The notes: generated by a model from the sequence alone, not told the origin. Counted from the stretch's first letter, positions 52,902 through 61,864 are shown. The stretch is DNA of 64,000 bases from Lachnospiraceae bacterium (GCA_024696005.1 JAILHF010000011.1:62001-126000); one strand, 5' to 3'. Numbers and translations are program-made.

Positions 52902-53351
52902 ATGAATATCAGAGCAATGACGGCAGAGGATTATGACGGTGTGCGGGCGTTGTGGATGACGATCCACGGTTTCGGTATCCGCAGCGTGGACGATTCGCGG
53001 GAGGGAGTGGAACGCTTCCTTCAGCGGAACCCCGGGCTCAGCGTGGTCGCGGAAGAGGAAGGCGGCCGCATCGTGGGAGCCATACTCTGCGGTCATGACG
53101 GAAGGCGGGGCTGCCTGTATCATGTGTGCGTGGCGGAGGAATTCCGCCTGCACGGGATCGGAAAGGAAATGGTGATCCATTGCATGAACGCGCTCAAAAA
53201 AGAGCGGATCAACAAGGTATCCCTGATCGCCTTCACGAAAAATGACATCGGAAATGCATTTTGGAAACAGATAGGCTGGACAAAACGTGAGGATCTGAAT
53301 TATTATGATTTTACCTTGAACGAGGAAAACATCACGGCGTTTAACAGCTAG
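52902..53351 (+). CDS. GNAT-family N-acetyltransferase
   Basis: A 149-residue single-domain GNAT enzyme. The acetyl-CoA-binding motif is clear (VCVAEEFRLHGIGKEMV, residues ~77-93), with the usual beta-bulge before it and a C-terminal FWKQIGWTKREDLNYYDF. Substrate unknown; such GNATs act on amines, peptides or antibiotics. It stands between the exporter operon and argJ, 11 bases before argJ; a role in acetylation of glutamate for arginine synthesis is possible but ArgJ already provides it. Confidence 0.88.
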   Translation: MNIRAMTAEDYDGVRALWMTIHGFGIRSVDDSREGVERFLQRNPGLSVVAEEEGGRIVGAILCGHDGRRGCLYHVCVAEEFRLHGIGKEMVIHCMNALKKERINKVSLIAFTKNDIGNAFWKQIGWTKREDLNYYDFTLNEENITAFNS

Positions 53352-53362
53352 GGAGGAAAGTC

Positions 53363-54601
53363 ATGGAAGCTTATATGAAAGAGATCGAAGGCGGGATCGC
53401 GGCGGCAAAAGGGTTTTCGGCCGCGTCGCATGCGGCGGGCATCAAGTATCAGGGGCGTGAGGACATGGCTCTGATCTACAGCGAAGAGCCCTGCATAACG
53501 GCAGGGACCTTTACGACCAACAATGTGAAGGCCGCGCCGGTGATCTGGGACATGCGCATCGTATACGGAAGCGGAAAGGCACGTGCCGTCGTGATCAATT
53601 CAGGGATCGCGAATGCCGCCACCGGAAAGGAAGGCATGGCGATCTGCGAAAAGACAGCCGAAGCCCTGAGCGCCGAGTACGGCGGAAGCCGCGAAGAAGT
53701 GCTGGTGGCTTCGACCGGTGTGATCGGGATGCAGATCGATGCGGACAGGATCACGGCAGGCTGCCGGGAGCTGTTCTCGAAAAAAGCGTCGACCACGGAA
53801 GCGGCTACGGGAGCGGCCAGGGCGATCATGACCACGGATACGCACAAAAAGGAGATCTCCGTGGAAGTGACGCTGACGGACGAGAGCAAGGTACGCATCG
53901 GCGCCATGACCAAGGGCTCGGGCATGATCCATCCCAATATGTGCACGATGCTGGGCTTTGTGACAACGGATGCGGCGATCGACAAAAAGCTTTTGCAGCA
54001 CGCCCTGACGACCATTGTGGACGAAACCTTCAACATGATCAGCGTGGACGGGGATACCTCCACCAACGACACCTATGTGGTGCTGGCAAACGGCATGGCG
54101 AAGAACACGCCCATAACGGAAAAGGGCGAAGATTACATGCGCTTCAAGACCGCGCTGCACTATGTGAGTGAATACCTGGCGAAGCAGATGGCTGCGGACG
54201 GAGAGGGGGCAACCTCGCTGTTTGAATGCCATGTGGCAGGGGCGCGTTCGGTTTCGGATGCCAGGACGCTCGCCAAATCCGTGATCGGCTCGAGCCTGTG
54301 CAAGGCGGCCATCTTCGGACACGACTCCAATTTCGGGCGCTTTTTGTGCGCGCTGGGGTATTCGGGTGTATCCTTTGATCCGGAGCAGGTGGATATCTGG
54401 TACGAGAGCGCTGCCGGAAAGATGCAGATCGTAAAGAACGGCATGGGCAGCGGCTATGATGAGGCAGAGGCGACAAAGCTTCTGTCCGAAGATGCCGTGA
54501 CGGTGCTCGTGGACATGCACATGGGATCGGCCGAGGCTACGGCCTGGGGCTGTGACCTGAGTTACGATTATGTAAAGATCAACGCGGATTACCGCTCGTA
54601 A
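53363..54601 (+). CDS. argJ: Bifunctional ornithine acetyltransferase/N-acetylglutamate synthase
   Basis: A 412-residue ArgJ. It transfers the acetyl group from N-acetylornithine to glutamate. The precursor self-cleaves in KGSGMIHPNMCTMLGF: the catalytic Thr is present but the residue before it is Cys where most relatives have Ala. Other signs are TTNNVKAAPV near the N-terminus, STGVIG (oxyanion hole region) and the C-terminal GHDSNFGRFLCALG and end near the usual place. GGGAGGAAAG precedes the ATG. argB and argD follow, but only after 3.7 kb. Confidence 0.96.
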   Translation: MEAYMKEIEGGIAAAKGFSAASHAAGIKYQGREDMALIYSEEPCITAGTFTTNNVKAAPVIWDMRIVYGSGKARAVVINSGIANAATGKEGMAICEKTAEALSAEYGGSREEVLVASTGVIGMQIDADRITAGCRELFSKKASTTEAATGAARAIMTTDTHKKEISVEVTLTDESKVRIGAMTKGSGMIHPNMCTMLGFVTTDAAIDKKLLQHALTTIVDETFNMISVDGDTSTNDTYVVLANGMAKNTPITEKGEDYMRFKTALHYVSEYLAKQMAADGEGATSLFECHVAGARSVSDARTLAKSVIGSSLCKAAIFGHDSNFGRFLCALGYSGVSFDPEQVDIWYESAAGKMQIVKNGMGSGYDEAEATKLLSEDAVTVLVDMHMGSAEATAWGCDLSYDYVKINADYRS

Positions 54602-54609
54602 AGGCGGAA

Positions 54610-54645
54610 AGCGTGTAGCGGTTTGGCGTCAGCTGAACCGACGCT
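54610..54645. other. Nested hairpin between argJ and the convergent GT39-like gene
   Basis: AGCG/CGCT (54610-54613 with 54642-54645) encloses CGGTT/AACCG (54619-54623 with 54636-54640). No T-run on either side, so it is at best a weak bidirectional terminator. Confidence 0.35.
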
Positions 54646-56414
54646 CATTCAACGGAATAAGAGATCAGGATGCGGCCGCGGCTTTGCTCGCGGCTGTTTT
54701 CTTTGAGCCGGAGCTTATAACCGTCCTCGGGCAGGAGCTTGATCAGCCCGGCAACATCCGCATCGGCATCCAGGCCTTCCCGCACGATAAAGAGCAGCGT
54801 GCTGCCGGCTACGGGCCGGTAGGTTCCCGCCAGGCTCTCAAAATCGCCTTCCCTGACCACGGCGCTTTTGCGACATTTTGACAAAAGCAGCGTGTCCTCG
54901 GCGCTCTGGTTCCACCAGTCGGCGGGAAGCACATAGACGCAGTCGGTGTTTGCGGCCACGCGGTCGTTTTCCTGCCCGCCCTCGAACAGATAGTCATTCC
55001 CGACGCGGAAGCTGTCGGAGCTGATCATGAGCAGCAGGAAGAAGCCGCAGAGCAGTACCGTCTGAAGCTTTTCCGAAAGCCCGCATTTATGCAAGAGCAG
55101 GGCGAAAGCGCCGAAGCTTAAGATGAAGCACCAGGGAAAGAGGCACATGATGTAACGGTCCACCAGATAGGGGATCATCTTGGAGACGGTCACGAAGTAC
55201 AGGATGAACGGAACGGCGCAGATCGCGCCCTTTTCCAGGGAGATCCTGTTTTCTTCGCCTTTCTTCACAAGCATCAGGATCAGGAGCGCGATCCCGCAGA
55301 GCAGCAGAAAGCCCAGGAATACAAGCCCGGGAACGCCGACGGTGTTTTCCGAAAGGACATTGAGCATCACGGACAGGCGGGAAAGCGTGCCATCCGGGCT
55401 GAAGAGCCCGCTGATGGATTCGTCCCCGCGGCTTCCCGCAAACACGGCCTTCAGGGAGAAGGGCCAGAGTACGATCCCGAGGACGGCGCTGCGGACCAGC
55501 ACCAGGAGATAGCGGGAAAGTGTCCGCCTGTTGCGGTGCGCGATCAGGATGATGATGCTCGTCAGGGCAAGCCCGAAGGCAAAGAAGACGAAATAGTACT
55601 GCGTGAGATAGCCGAAGAGCGTGAAGAAGCCCAGAATGCGGCTGTTCTCACGGCTAAGCTCCCAGTCGGCACCCTGCAGGCGCAGATGGGAATAGACGAA
55701 ACCGACGACCATCAGCGTGAGCAGGCCGTACATGCGGATGAACGAGCCGGTATGCGCCGCCGCGGTGCTCAGCCCGTAGCAGGCGGCAACCATCAGGGCA
55801 AGCCGTTCGCCGCCCAGGTAATCACGCACGGTGACATAGATGAGCAGGATGGTCAAAAGAACGATCACTGCGTTCAGACCCAGGCCGGTCCATTTGGAGA
55901 ACTGCCCCGGGAAGAAGGAGCAGACCGTATGAAGCAGCAGGGCATAGAGGGGCGGATGGTTGTCTCCGCGGAAATTATAGAGCACGGAGACATAGTTGAA
56001 GCGGCTTTCCGTGGTCGCGCAAAGATAATCCCGGTAGGCCTGCCCGTCCATCCAGGTGGTGGTGTACATCTCGTTGCTGCAGGCCTGCGCGCGGCGGTAA
56101 TCCTTGTAGATCTTTGACTCTTTGATCTTCCAGTTGCTGTCCTTGAGGATGCCGATGTCCTTCTTCAGATTGGAAAACAGTTCGGGAAGACTGCTCCCCG
56201 CACCGTATTCGTGCATCCAGTCCTTTACGGAGTATTCCTGTTCCCCCAGGTGCATGAAGGGAAGGTACTCGCTGTTGGCGGTGCCGTACATGTACATTTC
56301 GTCCACATGGTAGCCTTCCTTTTGGGTGCCCCAGTAGAACAGGGCGGCGAGGGAGGCGGCCAGGATCAGAAACAGAAGGATGGTGCCGTGTATTGTAGTA
56401 TTCTTCGTTTTCAT
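54645..56414 (-). CDS. GT39/ArnT-like membrane glycosyltransferase (GT-C superfamily)
   Basis: A 589-residue protein with an N-terminal helix, the first extracytoplasmic loop containing the DE motif (YHVDEMYMYG, a hallmark of GT-C enzymes), a later NHPPLYALL motif, and about ten further helices, then a soluble C-terminal domain. It should transfer a sugar from a polyprenyl-phosphate donor to an acceptor outside the membrane. The start at 56414 lies seven bases after a -10 box and has no Shine-Dalgarno sequence. It is convergent with argJ and divergent from the RNA methyltransferase. Confidence 0.85.
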   Translation of the reverse strand: MKTKNTTIHGTILLFLILAASLAALFYWGTQKEGYHVDEMYMYGTANSEYLPFMHLGEQEYSVKDWMHEYGAGSSLPELFSNLKKDIGILKDSNWKIKESKIYKDYRRAQACSNEMYTTTWMDGQAYRDYLCATTESRFNYVSVLYNFRGDNHPPLYALLLHTVCSFFPGQFSKWTGLGLNAVIVLLTILLIYVTVRDYLGGERLALMVAACYGLSTAAAHTGSFIRMYGLLTLMVVGFVYSHLRLQGADWELSRENSRILGFFTLFGYLTQYYFVFFAFGLALTSIIILIAHRNRRTLSRYLLVLVRSAVLGIVLWPFSLKAVFAGSRGDESISGLFSPDGTLSRLSVMLNVLSENTVGVPGLVFLGFLLLCGIALLILMLVKKGEENRISLEKGAICAVPFILYFVTVSKMIPYLVDRYIMCLFPWCFILSFGAFALLLHKCGLSEKLQTVLLCGFFLLLMISSDSFRVGNDYLFEGGQENDRVAANTDCVYVLPADWWNQSAEDTLLLSKCRKSAVVREGDFESLAGTYRPVAGSTLLFIVREGLDADADVAGLIKLLPEDGYKLRLKENSREQSRGRILISYSVE

Positions 56415-56421
56415 AAGGGGT

Positions 56422-56450
56422 ATTTTACCATAGTTTTGCCCTTTTGTGGA
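56422..56450 (-). promoter_or_regulatory. Promoter of the GT39-like gene, predicted leaderless
   Basis: On the - strand TCCACA (56450-56445), 17-base spacer, TAAAAT (56427-56422). The start codon begins seven bases after the -10 box. It overlaps the divergent promoter on the + strand. Confidence 0.5.
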
Positions 56451-56464
56451 TACTGTGTTAGAAT
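56436..56464 (+). promoter_or_regulatory. Promoter of the TrmH-like gene
   Basis: TTGCCC (56436-56441), 17-base spacer, TAGAAT (56459-56464), giving a leader of about 115 bases. Confidence 0.5.
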
Positions 56465-56515
56465 GACGCCGGAAAACATGATGCCCTCCCGCTGGGAAGG
56501 GATTCGGGGAGCGGC

Positions 56516-56552
56516 GGCTGTAATTCGAGGGAAGAAGGCCGGAATTACAGCC
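56516..56552 (+). promoter_or_regulatory. Perfect 11-bp hairpin in the leader of the TrmH-like gene
   Basis: GGCTGTAATTC (56516-56526) pairs fully with GAATTACAGCC (56542-56552) around a 15-base loop; AAGGAGG follows 15 bases later. There is no T-run. It could be an autoregulatory RNA site or a DNA operator. Confidence 0.55.
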
Positions 56553-56584
56553 AAGCCGGCGGAAACAAGGAGGATTCCAGGAAG

Positions 56585-57391
56585 ATGGAGATGGTACGGA
56601 TCGGACCGGAAGATATGAAAAGGCAGGAGCTTTTGCTGTATAACGAGTCTTCGGAGGTACAGCTGCGGCGCTATTACGAGCCGGAGGAGGGCCTTTTCAT
56701 TGCGGAGAGCCTGCGGGTGCTGGAGAGGGCGCTGGATGCCGGCTATGAGCCGGTCTCCCTTCTGATCGAGGACCGTCATGTGCAGGATCCGCTGGTGAAG
56801 CGCATCGGGGACATTCCGGTCTATGTCGGCAGCGCGGAAACACTGGGAAGCCTGGCCGGCTACAAGCTGACAGGCGGAGCGCTTAGCCTGATGCGCAGGC
56901 GCAAGCTTCCGAAGGCAGCGGAGCTATTGAAAGATGCAAAGCGCGTTGTCGTGCTTGAGAGCATCAACAATCCGACGAATGTCGGCGCGATCTTCCGCAG
57001 CGCCGCGGCGCTGGGAGCCGATGCCATCCTGCTGACGCCGGACTGCAGCGATCCGCTCTACCGCAGGGCGGCCAGAGTATCCATGGGAACGGTCTTCGCG
57101 CTGCCCTGGTGCTATTTCGGAGCGAACGAGGCGGCGGATCTGTCCCTTTTGCGGGAATGCGGTTTTACGAGCTTGGCCATGGCCCTCCGGGAAGGGGCCG
57201 AAGCGCTGGGCAGTATTGAGCTGAGCCGCAGCGACAAGCGCGCGGTGCTTCTCGGAAACGAGAATAACGGACTGGCGGAGGCTACGGTTGCTGCCAGCGA
57301 CCACTGTGTCGTGATCCCGATGCAAAACGGCGTGGATTCCCTGAATGTGGCAGCAGCCTCGGCGGTGGCATTCTGGGAACTGTTCCGCTGA
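56585..57391 (+). CDS. TrmH/SpoU-family RNA 2'-O-methyltransferase
   Basis: A 268-residue SPOUT methyltransferase. An N-terminal substrate-binding domain (about 1-95) leads into the knotted catalytic domain with its three motifs: NNPTNVGAIFRSAAALG, LLGNENNGLAEATV and VIPMQNGVDSLNVAAASAVAFWEL. It methylates ribose 2'-OH in tRNA or rRNA using S-adenosylmethionine; which nucleotide is unknown. Start has AAGGAGG and a leader with a perfect hairpin. It is possibly followed by a weak terminator (GTTC/GAAC with a T-run). Confidence 0.92.
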   Translation: MEMVRIGPEDMKRQELLLYNESSEVQLRRYYEPEEGLFIAESLRVLERALDAGYEPVSLLIEDRHVQDPLVKRIGDIPVYVGSAETLGSLAGYKLTGGALSLMRRRKLPKAAELLKDAKRVVVLESINNPTNVGAIFRSAAALGADAILLTPDCSDPLYRRAARVSMGTVFALPWCYFGANEAADLSLLRECGFTSLAMALREGAEALGSIELSRSDKRAVLLGNENNGLAEATVAASDHCVVIPMQNGVDSLNVAAASAVAFWELFR

Positions 57392-57404
57392 ACGAGCGCT
57401 TTTT

Positions 57405-57433
57405 TTGCTTTTTTCGAAAGAGTGTGTTAAAAT
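57405..57433 (+). promoter_or_regulatory. Promoter before the decayed AT-rich region
   Basis: TTGCTT (57405-57410), 17-base spacer, TAAAAT (57428-57433). Confidence 0.5.
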
Positions 57434-57774
57434 GTGCGAATTGGGAATTTTAATGACGTGAGTGAAATATTTATAATAAGACTTGCGATACGGGCTGATC
57501 TGAATCTTGATCAGGAAAAGATACCAGTTGTTGCGGAACCATACAAAGAAAATTTCTGGTTTTGGGTTTGGTGTTATTCTTTGCTTTTCATTCGGATTAT
57601 ATTAAAAGCCGAAAAAGAGTGGATCAGGACTGGATGATAGGAAAGAACATTGGACACTGTCAGGTGGAGATATTCTTATCAGCGGAGCAGGGAGAAGTAT
57701 AGTGAGACGGAAATCATTGACAATAAGGAGTGGGAGAGTTATCAAGAGATGAAAAACCAGAAAAGGATGATTAT
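57434..57774 (+). pseudogene. AT-rich, frame-disrupted remnant of one or more genes
   Basis: No intact gene spans this stretch, yet coding-like protein fragments appear in all three + frames. One frame (from GTG 57458 to a stop at 57637) reads AIRADLNLDQEKIPVVAEP and FWFWVWCYSLLF. A second reads KFLVLGLVLFFAFHSDYIKS then RVDQDWMIGKNIGHCQ. The third reads RWRYSYQRSREKYSETE then IIDNKEWESYQEMKN. Base composition is much more AT-rich than the neighbours. This fits a small secreted or immunity-type gene cluster decayed by frameshifts. No family can be named. Confidence 0.5.
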
Positions 57775-58227
57775 ATGGAAAAGAAGGGGATTGGTATTTT
57801 TTTTCATATAGTGCTTTTTCTGCTGTTCGCTGTTTTGATCTATACGCTAGTAATGCGAATGGTTGTAGATCGAGACGTGCAATATTGGGTATATTGTATT
57901 CTTATGATGCTTATAGGGGTAAATACCTTTATTGGAGCAAGTTATGTAAAAAACAAATGGGGGATATTTCTTTCTGATTTATCCGTGGACTATGTTATTT
58001 CTATACCGTATCTTTTCTTGATTTGGGCGGGAAATTGGTGGTTGCTTTTTGGGGGACCTATTATAATGCTTTTGCTGTATAGAGGCAGGTACGTTTTGTT
58101 TCATCAGGGGAGAGAGAGGTGTAACGTGGCTGAGGTGATAGAAGCTGTTATCAATATGATAATCATGATACCGTTTGCCTTTTGCAACACCTACATAGTC
58201 TGTGCCTTGACGGGTATGTGGCCATAA
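57775..58227 (+). CDS. AT-rich small polytopic membrane protein, unknown
   Basis: A 150-residue protein with about four transmembrane helices (IGIFFHIVLFLLFAVLIYTLVMRM, VYCILMMLIGVNTFIGASYV, SIPYLFLIWAGNWWLLFGGPIIMLLLY, VINMIIMIPFAFCNTYIVCAL). I recognise no family. AAAGGAT lies at a suitable distance before ATG 57775. Codon use is strongly AT-rich (many ATA, TTA, TAT), unlike the flanking arg genes, which points to recent acquisition. It follows a decayed region of the same composition. Confidence 0.6.
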   Translation: MEKKGIGIFFHIVLFLLFAVLIYTLVMRMVVDRDVQYWVYCILMMLIGVNTFIGASYVKNKWGIFLSDLSVDYVISIPYLFLIWAGNWWLLFGGPIIMLLLYRGRYVLFHQGRERCNVAEVIEAVINMIIMIPFAFCNTYIVCALTGMWP

Positions 58228-58299
58228 GGAGATTTGCGAAAAAGGATTGAGTAAGAAAGAGAGCATATAGGGAAATTCAGATAGAAAGGGAAAGGAAAG

Positions 58300-59193
58300 A
58301 TGGAAACCAAGGATATCGACAAGCTGATCTCAAAGGCGGAGGTGCTGATCGAAGCGCTTCCTTACATACAGAAGTTCAACCGACGCATCATCGTGGTGAA
58401 GTACGGCGGAAGCGCCATGGCGGATCCCGAGCTGCAGCGCAACGTGATCAAGGACGTAACGCTTCTGAAGCTGGTTGGCTTCAAGCCCGTGATCGTGCAC
58501 GGCGGCGGCAAGGAGATCTCGGCCTGGCTGAAAAAGATCGGCAAGGAGTCGGAGTTCGTGAACGGACTGCGCGTGACGGATGCCGAGACCATGGAAGTGG
58601 CCGAGATGGTGCTCAACAAGGTGAACAAGCGCCTGGTATCCATGGTGGAGGAGCTGGGTGTACACGCCGCAGGCGTTTCCGGCAAGGACGGCGGCCTGCT
58701 CAAGGTGCAGAAGCGCCTCTCCGACGGGAAGGACATCGGTTATGTGGGACAGATCACGGAAGTGAACCCCAAGATCCTCTTCGATCTGATCGAGCAGGAT
58801 TTCCTGCCCATAGTGGCACCGATCGGCATGGACGACAATTACGAAAGCTATAACATCAACGCGGACGACGCGGCCTGCGCCGTGGCCAAGGCGGTGGGAG
58901 CCGAGAAGCTGGCTTTCCTTACGGACATCGAGGGCCTTTACCGCGACATCAACGACAAGAGCAGCTTCATCTCGCGCATCCACACCGGCGAGGCAAAACA
59001 GCTGATCGACAGCGGCATCATCGGCGGCGGGATGCTCCCGAAGCTCGGGAACTGCATCGATGCCATCGAGAGCGGCGTGCAGCGCGTGCATATCCTGGAC
59101 GGACGCCTGGCGCACTGCCTGCTTCTGGAGATCTTTACCAGAAGCGGTATCGGAACGATGATCGCACCGGACGGGATCGAACTGGAGGCCTGA
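58300..59193 (+). CDS. argB: N-acetylglutamate kinase
   Basis: A 297-residue amino acid kinase for the second step of arginine synthesis. It has [12 protein letters not shown] near residue 31, [15 protein letters not shown] (substrate and nucleotide loop), and [10 protein letters not shown] and GGGMLPKL near the C-terminus, where the Lys closes the ATP site. Strong purine-rich ribosome binding site. Start and length are normal. It is 63 bases before argD and probably forms an operon with it and the following binding-protein gene. Confidence 0.97.
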   Translation: METKDIDKLISKAEVLIEALPYIQKFNRRIIVVKYGGSAMADPELQRNVIKDVTLLKLVGFKPVIVHGGGKEISAWLKKIGKESEFVNGLRVTDAETMEVAEMVLNKVNKRLVSMVEELGVHAAGVSGKDGGLLKVQKRLSDGKDIGYVGQITEVNPKILFDLIEQDFLPIVAPIGMDDNYESYNINADDAACAVAKAVGAEKLAFLTDIEGLYRDINDKSSFISRIHTGEAKQLIDSGIIGGGMLPKLGNCIDAIESGVQRVHILDGRLAHCLLLEIFTRSGIGTMIAPDGIELEA

Positions 59194-59256
59194 GATCCGC
59201 GGACGGATCCTGATAAGGAAGGAAAGCGGACCGGGGCAGAAAAGGAGGAAACAAAA

Positions 59257-60444
59257 ATGGGAATGATGCAGCAGTATATCGAAGAAGCGGAGAGCGCTCT
59301 CCTTCACACCTATAACCGTTATCAGGTGGTCTTTGACCATGGCGAGGGCGTGCGTCTTTATGACATCGAAGGAAAGGAGTACCTGGATTTTGTCTCCGGG
59401 ATCGGCGTGTTCGCGCTGGGCTACGGCGTGAAGCGATACAACGATGCCGTGAAGGCACAGGTGGACAAGCTGCTTCATACCTCGAATTATTATTATAACG
59501 TGCCGGCCATCGAAGCGGCCAAGGCGATCAAGAAAGCCAGCGGCATGGACCGCGTGTTCTTTACCAACAGCGGTGCCGAGGCGGTGGAGGGCGCACTGAA
59601 GACAGCCCGGAAATATGCATTTCTGAAAGATGGGCGGACCGATCACGAGATCATCGCCATGGAGCATTCCTTCCACGGCAGGACCTTCGGCGCCCTTTCG
59701 GTGACCGGGACCCGGAAATACCGCGATCCCTTTGAACCGATGATCGGCAACATCCGTTTTGCGCAGCTCAACGACATCGAGAGCGTGAAAGCCTGCATTA
59801 CGGACAAGACCTGCGCGATCATCATGGAAACGGTGCAGGGCGAGGGCGGCATACACCCGGCGACCGAAGAATTTCTGAAGGAAGTGCGCGCGATCTGCGA
59901 CGAGAAGGACATCCTGCTGATCCTGGACGAGATCCAGTGCGGAATGGGCCGCACCGGTTCGTATTACGCCTGGCAGCGCTACGGCGTGAAGCCCGATGTG
60001 ATGACGACGGCGAAGGCTCTGGGCTGCGGTGTGCCCGTTGGCGCATTCCTGATGACGGAAAAGGTCGGACAGGCATCCCTGGTCGCGGGCGATCACGGCA
60101 CGACCTACGGCGGCAATCCCCTGGGCGGGGCGGCGATCTGCGAGGTCTTCAAGATCTTCGAAGAGGAAAAGATTCCCGAGCATGCCGCGGAAGTGGGAAG
60201 CTATCTGTATGAGAAACTGGAGGAGATCAGTGCCTCCCGTGACGATATCGTCGAACACCGCGGGATCGGCCTGATGCAGGGACTGGAGTTTGACCATCCG
60301 GTGGCGGACATCATCAACAAAGCGCTTGATAAGGGACTGGTCCTGATCAATGCGGGAACGAACATCATACGTTTCCTGCCGCCTCTGGTGATCGAAAAAG
60401 AGCATGTGGACGAGATGATCAAGGTCCTGAAGGAGTGTCTGTAA
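59257..60444 (+). CDS. argD: Acetylornithine aminotransferase
   Basis: A 395-residue class III PLP transaminase. YEKEY-type N-terminus is followed by FTNSGAEAVEGALKTARKYA, the PLP-phosphate contact region, ILDEIQCGMGRTG with the pyridoxal-ring Asp, and TTAKALGCGVP with the Schiff-base Lys near residue 251. It makes N-acetylornithine from N-acetylglutamate semialdehyde. GGAGGAAAC precedes the ATG. The stop is only three bases from the next start. Confidence 0.96.
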   Translation: MGMMQQYIEEAESALLHTYNRYQVVFDHGEGVRLYDIEGKEYLDFVSGIGVFALGYGVKRYNDAVKAQVDKLLHTSNYYYNVPAIEAAKAIKKASGMDRVFFTNSGAEAVEGALKTARKYAFLKDGRTDHEIIAMEHSFHGRTFGALSVTGTRKYRDPFEPMIGNIRFAQLNDIESVKACITDKTCAIIMETVQGEGGIHPATEEFLKEVRAICDEKDILLILDEIQCGMGRTGSYYAWQRYGVKPDVMTTAKALGCGVPVGAFLMTEKVGQASLVAGDHGTTYGGNPLGGAAICEVFKIFEEEKIPEHAAEVGSYLYEKLEEISASRDDIVEHRGIGLMQGLEFDHPVADIINKALDKGLVLINAGTNIIRFLPPLVIEKEHVDEMIKVLKECL

Positions 60445-60447
60445 AGC

Positions 60448-61848
60448 ATGAGGGCAAAAACCTGGATCACCATCCTGGCGGTCTCGGTCATTTTCGGAGT
60501 CCTCTGCTATGTGTTTTGGCCCGAGAAAGACGGAGAGGAAAAGGGAACAGGCAAGCAGACGGATCGCACGCTGATCCTCTGGTATACCGATGAGAGTCTT
60601 ACGGATTATCTGAACAGCGCCTGCATCGCCTTTCAGGATGAGAACGGAGTGAGAGTGGAGCCGGTATTGAAAACCGGCCTGGAATATATCGAAGAGATCT
60701 ATCAGGCGTCGCTTTCGGGAGAAGGGATGCCGGATCTTTACATCACGGGCAGTGACACGCTGGAAAAGGCGGCACTGGCCGGTCTTGCGGTACCCATCGA
60801 GGATCCCGAGCATGTGGTGAACAGCTTCAATTTCCCGCCGATCGCCTTTCAGGCAGTGACCTATCAGGGAAAGCAGATCGCCTATCCGTTTTATTACGAA
60901 ACGGCTTTTTTGCTGTACAACCAGACCTATCTGTCCCAGATGGCGGATGCCGAGCTGCGCAGCAATCCCGATGAAGAACTGGACGAGGAAGGCGAAGGCC
61001 GGGTGTATGTCCCGAATGCGGGGATCCCGGAGGGATATACCGAGGAAACCTGGGCGGAGGCTGTGGACAAGCGCACCCAGGAGCTGATCCCTTCCACGAT
61101 CGAAGAGATCCGGCAGCTGGCGGCGACGCACGGCGCGCCCGAAGGCATGGAGAACTTCTTCCTCTGGGATGTTTCGGACATCTTTTACAATTACTTCTTT
61201 ACCGGCGCCTACATGAACGTGGGCGGGGAATGCGGCGACGATCCCACGCAGCTCGATATCTGCAACGAGGATACGATACGCTGCATGACGACATACCAGG
61301 GCCTGCATGAATATTTCTCCATCGAATCCAAGGAGAGCAGTTACGAAAAGGTCGTGCAGGATTTTCTGGACGGGAAGTCGCTCTTTACGATCGTGACGAC
61401 GGACGGCCTGGCTATGGTCGAAAAGGCCTGCCATGACGAAGAGTTCCATTACGGATACGGCGTGGCGCCTCTCCCTGGGCTGGATGACGAGCACGGGGCG
61501 AGAGGGCTGTCCACGACGAGCTGTGTGGTGGTGAACGGCTATTCGGCCTATCCTTCCGAGGCAAATCTTTTTGCGGAATACGTGATGTATGAAGATGCGG
61601 ACTCGCTCTATGACCGCACGGGCAAGATGCCCTGCGTGGGCGGCGCGCAGGATGAATCGGTCGGTGCGCACACCGTGGTGCGCCGGATCTACATGGAGAG
61701 CGCGTCTCTTCCGAAGCTGATCACGTTGAGCAATTTCTGGCTGGAGCTGGAGCTGGTCTATACAAGGATCTGGGACGGTGCGGATCCGGAAGAGACGCTG
61801 CGTTCTTTCTCGGAGCAGATGGAAGAGCAGATGAAGAAACAGCTTTAA
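60448..61848 (+). CDS. Membrane-tethered extracellular solute-binding protein
   Basis: A 466-residue family 1-type solute-binding protein. A single N-terminal transmembrane helix (TWITILAVSVIFGVLCYVFW) acts as an anchor; there is no lipobox Cys. The mature domain reads as a typical sugar-type binding protein: LILWYTDESLTDYLNSAC, GMPDLYITGSDTLEKAALAGLAVPI and IAYPFYYETAFLLYNQTYL. No permease or ATPase gene is near. It starts three bases after argD, so it is likely expressed with the arginine genes, but a role there is not established. Confidence 0.85.
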   Translation: MRAKTWITILAVSVIFGVLCYVFWPEKDGEEKGTGKQTDRTLILWYTDESLTDYLNSACIAFQDENGVRVEPVLKTGLEYIEEIYQASLSGEGMPDLYITGSDTLEKAALAGLAVPIEDPEHVVNSFNFPPIAFQAVTYQGKQIAYPFYYETAFLLYNQTYLSQMADAELRSNPDEELDEEGEGRVYVPNAGIPEGYTEETWAEAVDKRTQELIPSTIEEIRQLAATHGAPEGMENFFLWDVSDIFYNYFFTGAYMNVGGECGDDPTQLDICNEDTIRCMTTYQGLHEYFSIESKESSYEKVVQDFLDGKSLFTIVTTDGLAMVEKACHDEEFHYGYGVAPLPGLDDEHGARGLSTTSCVVVNGYSAYPSEANLFAEYVMYEDADSLYDRTGKMPCVGGAQDESVGAHTVVRRIYMESASLPKLITLSNFWLELELVYTRIWDGADPEETLRSFSEQMEEQMKKQL

Positions 61849-61864
61849 CAGCGGGAAAATCTTC

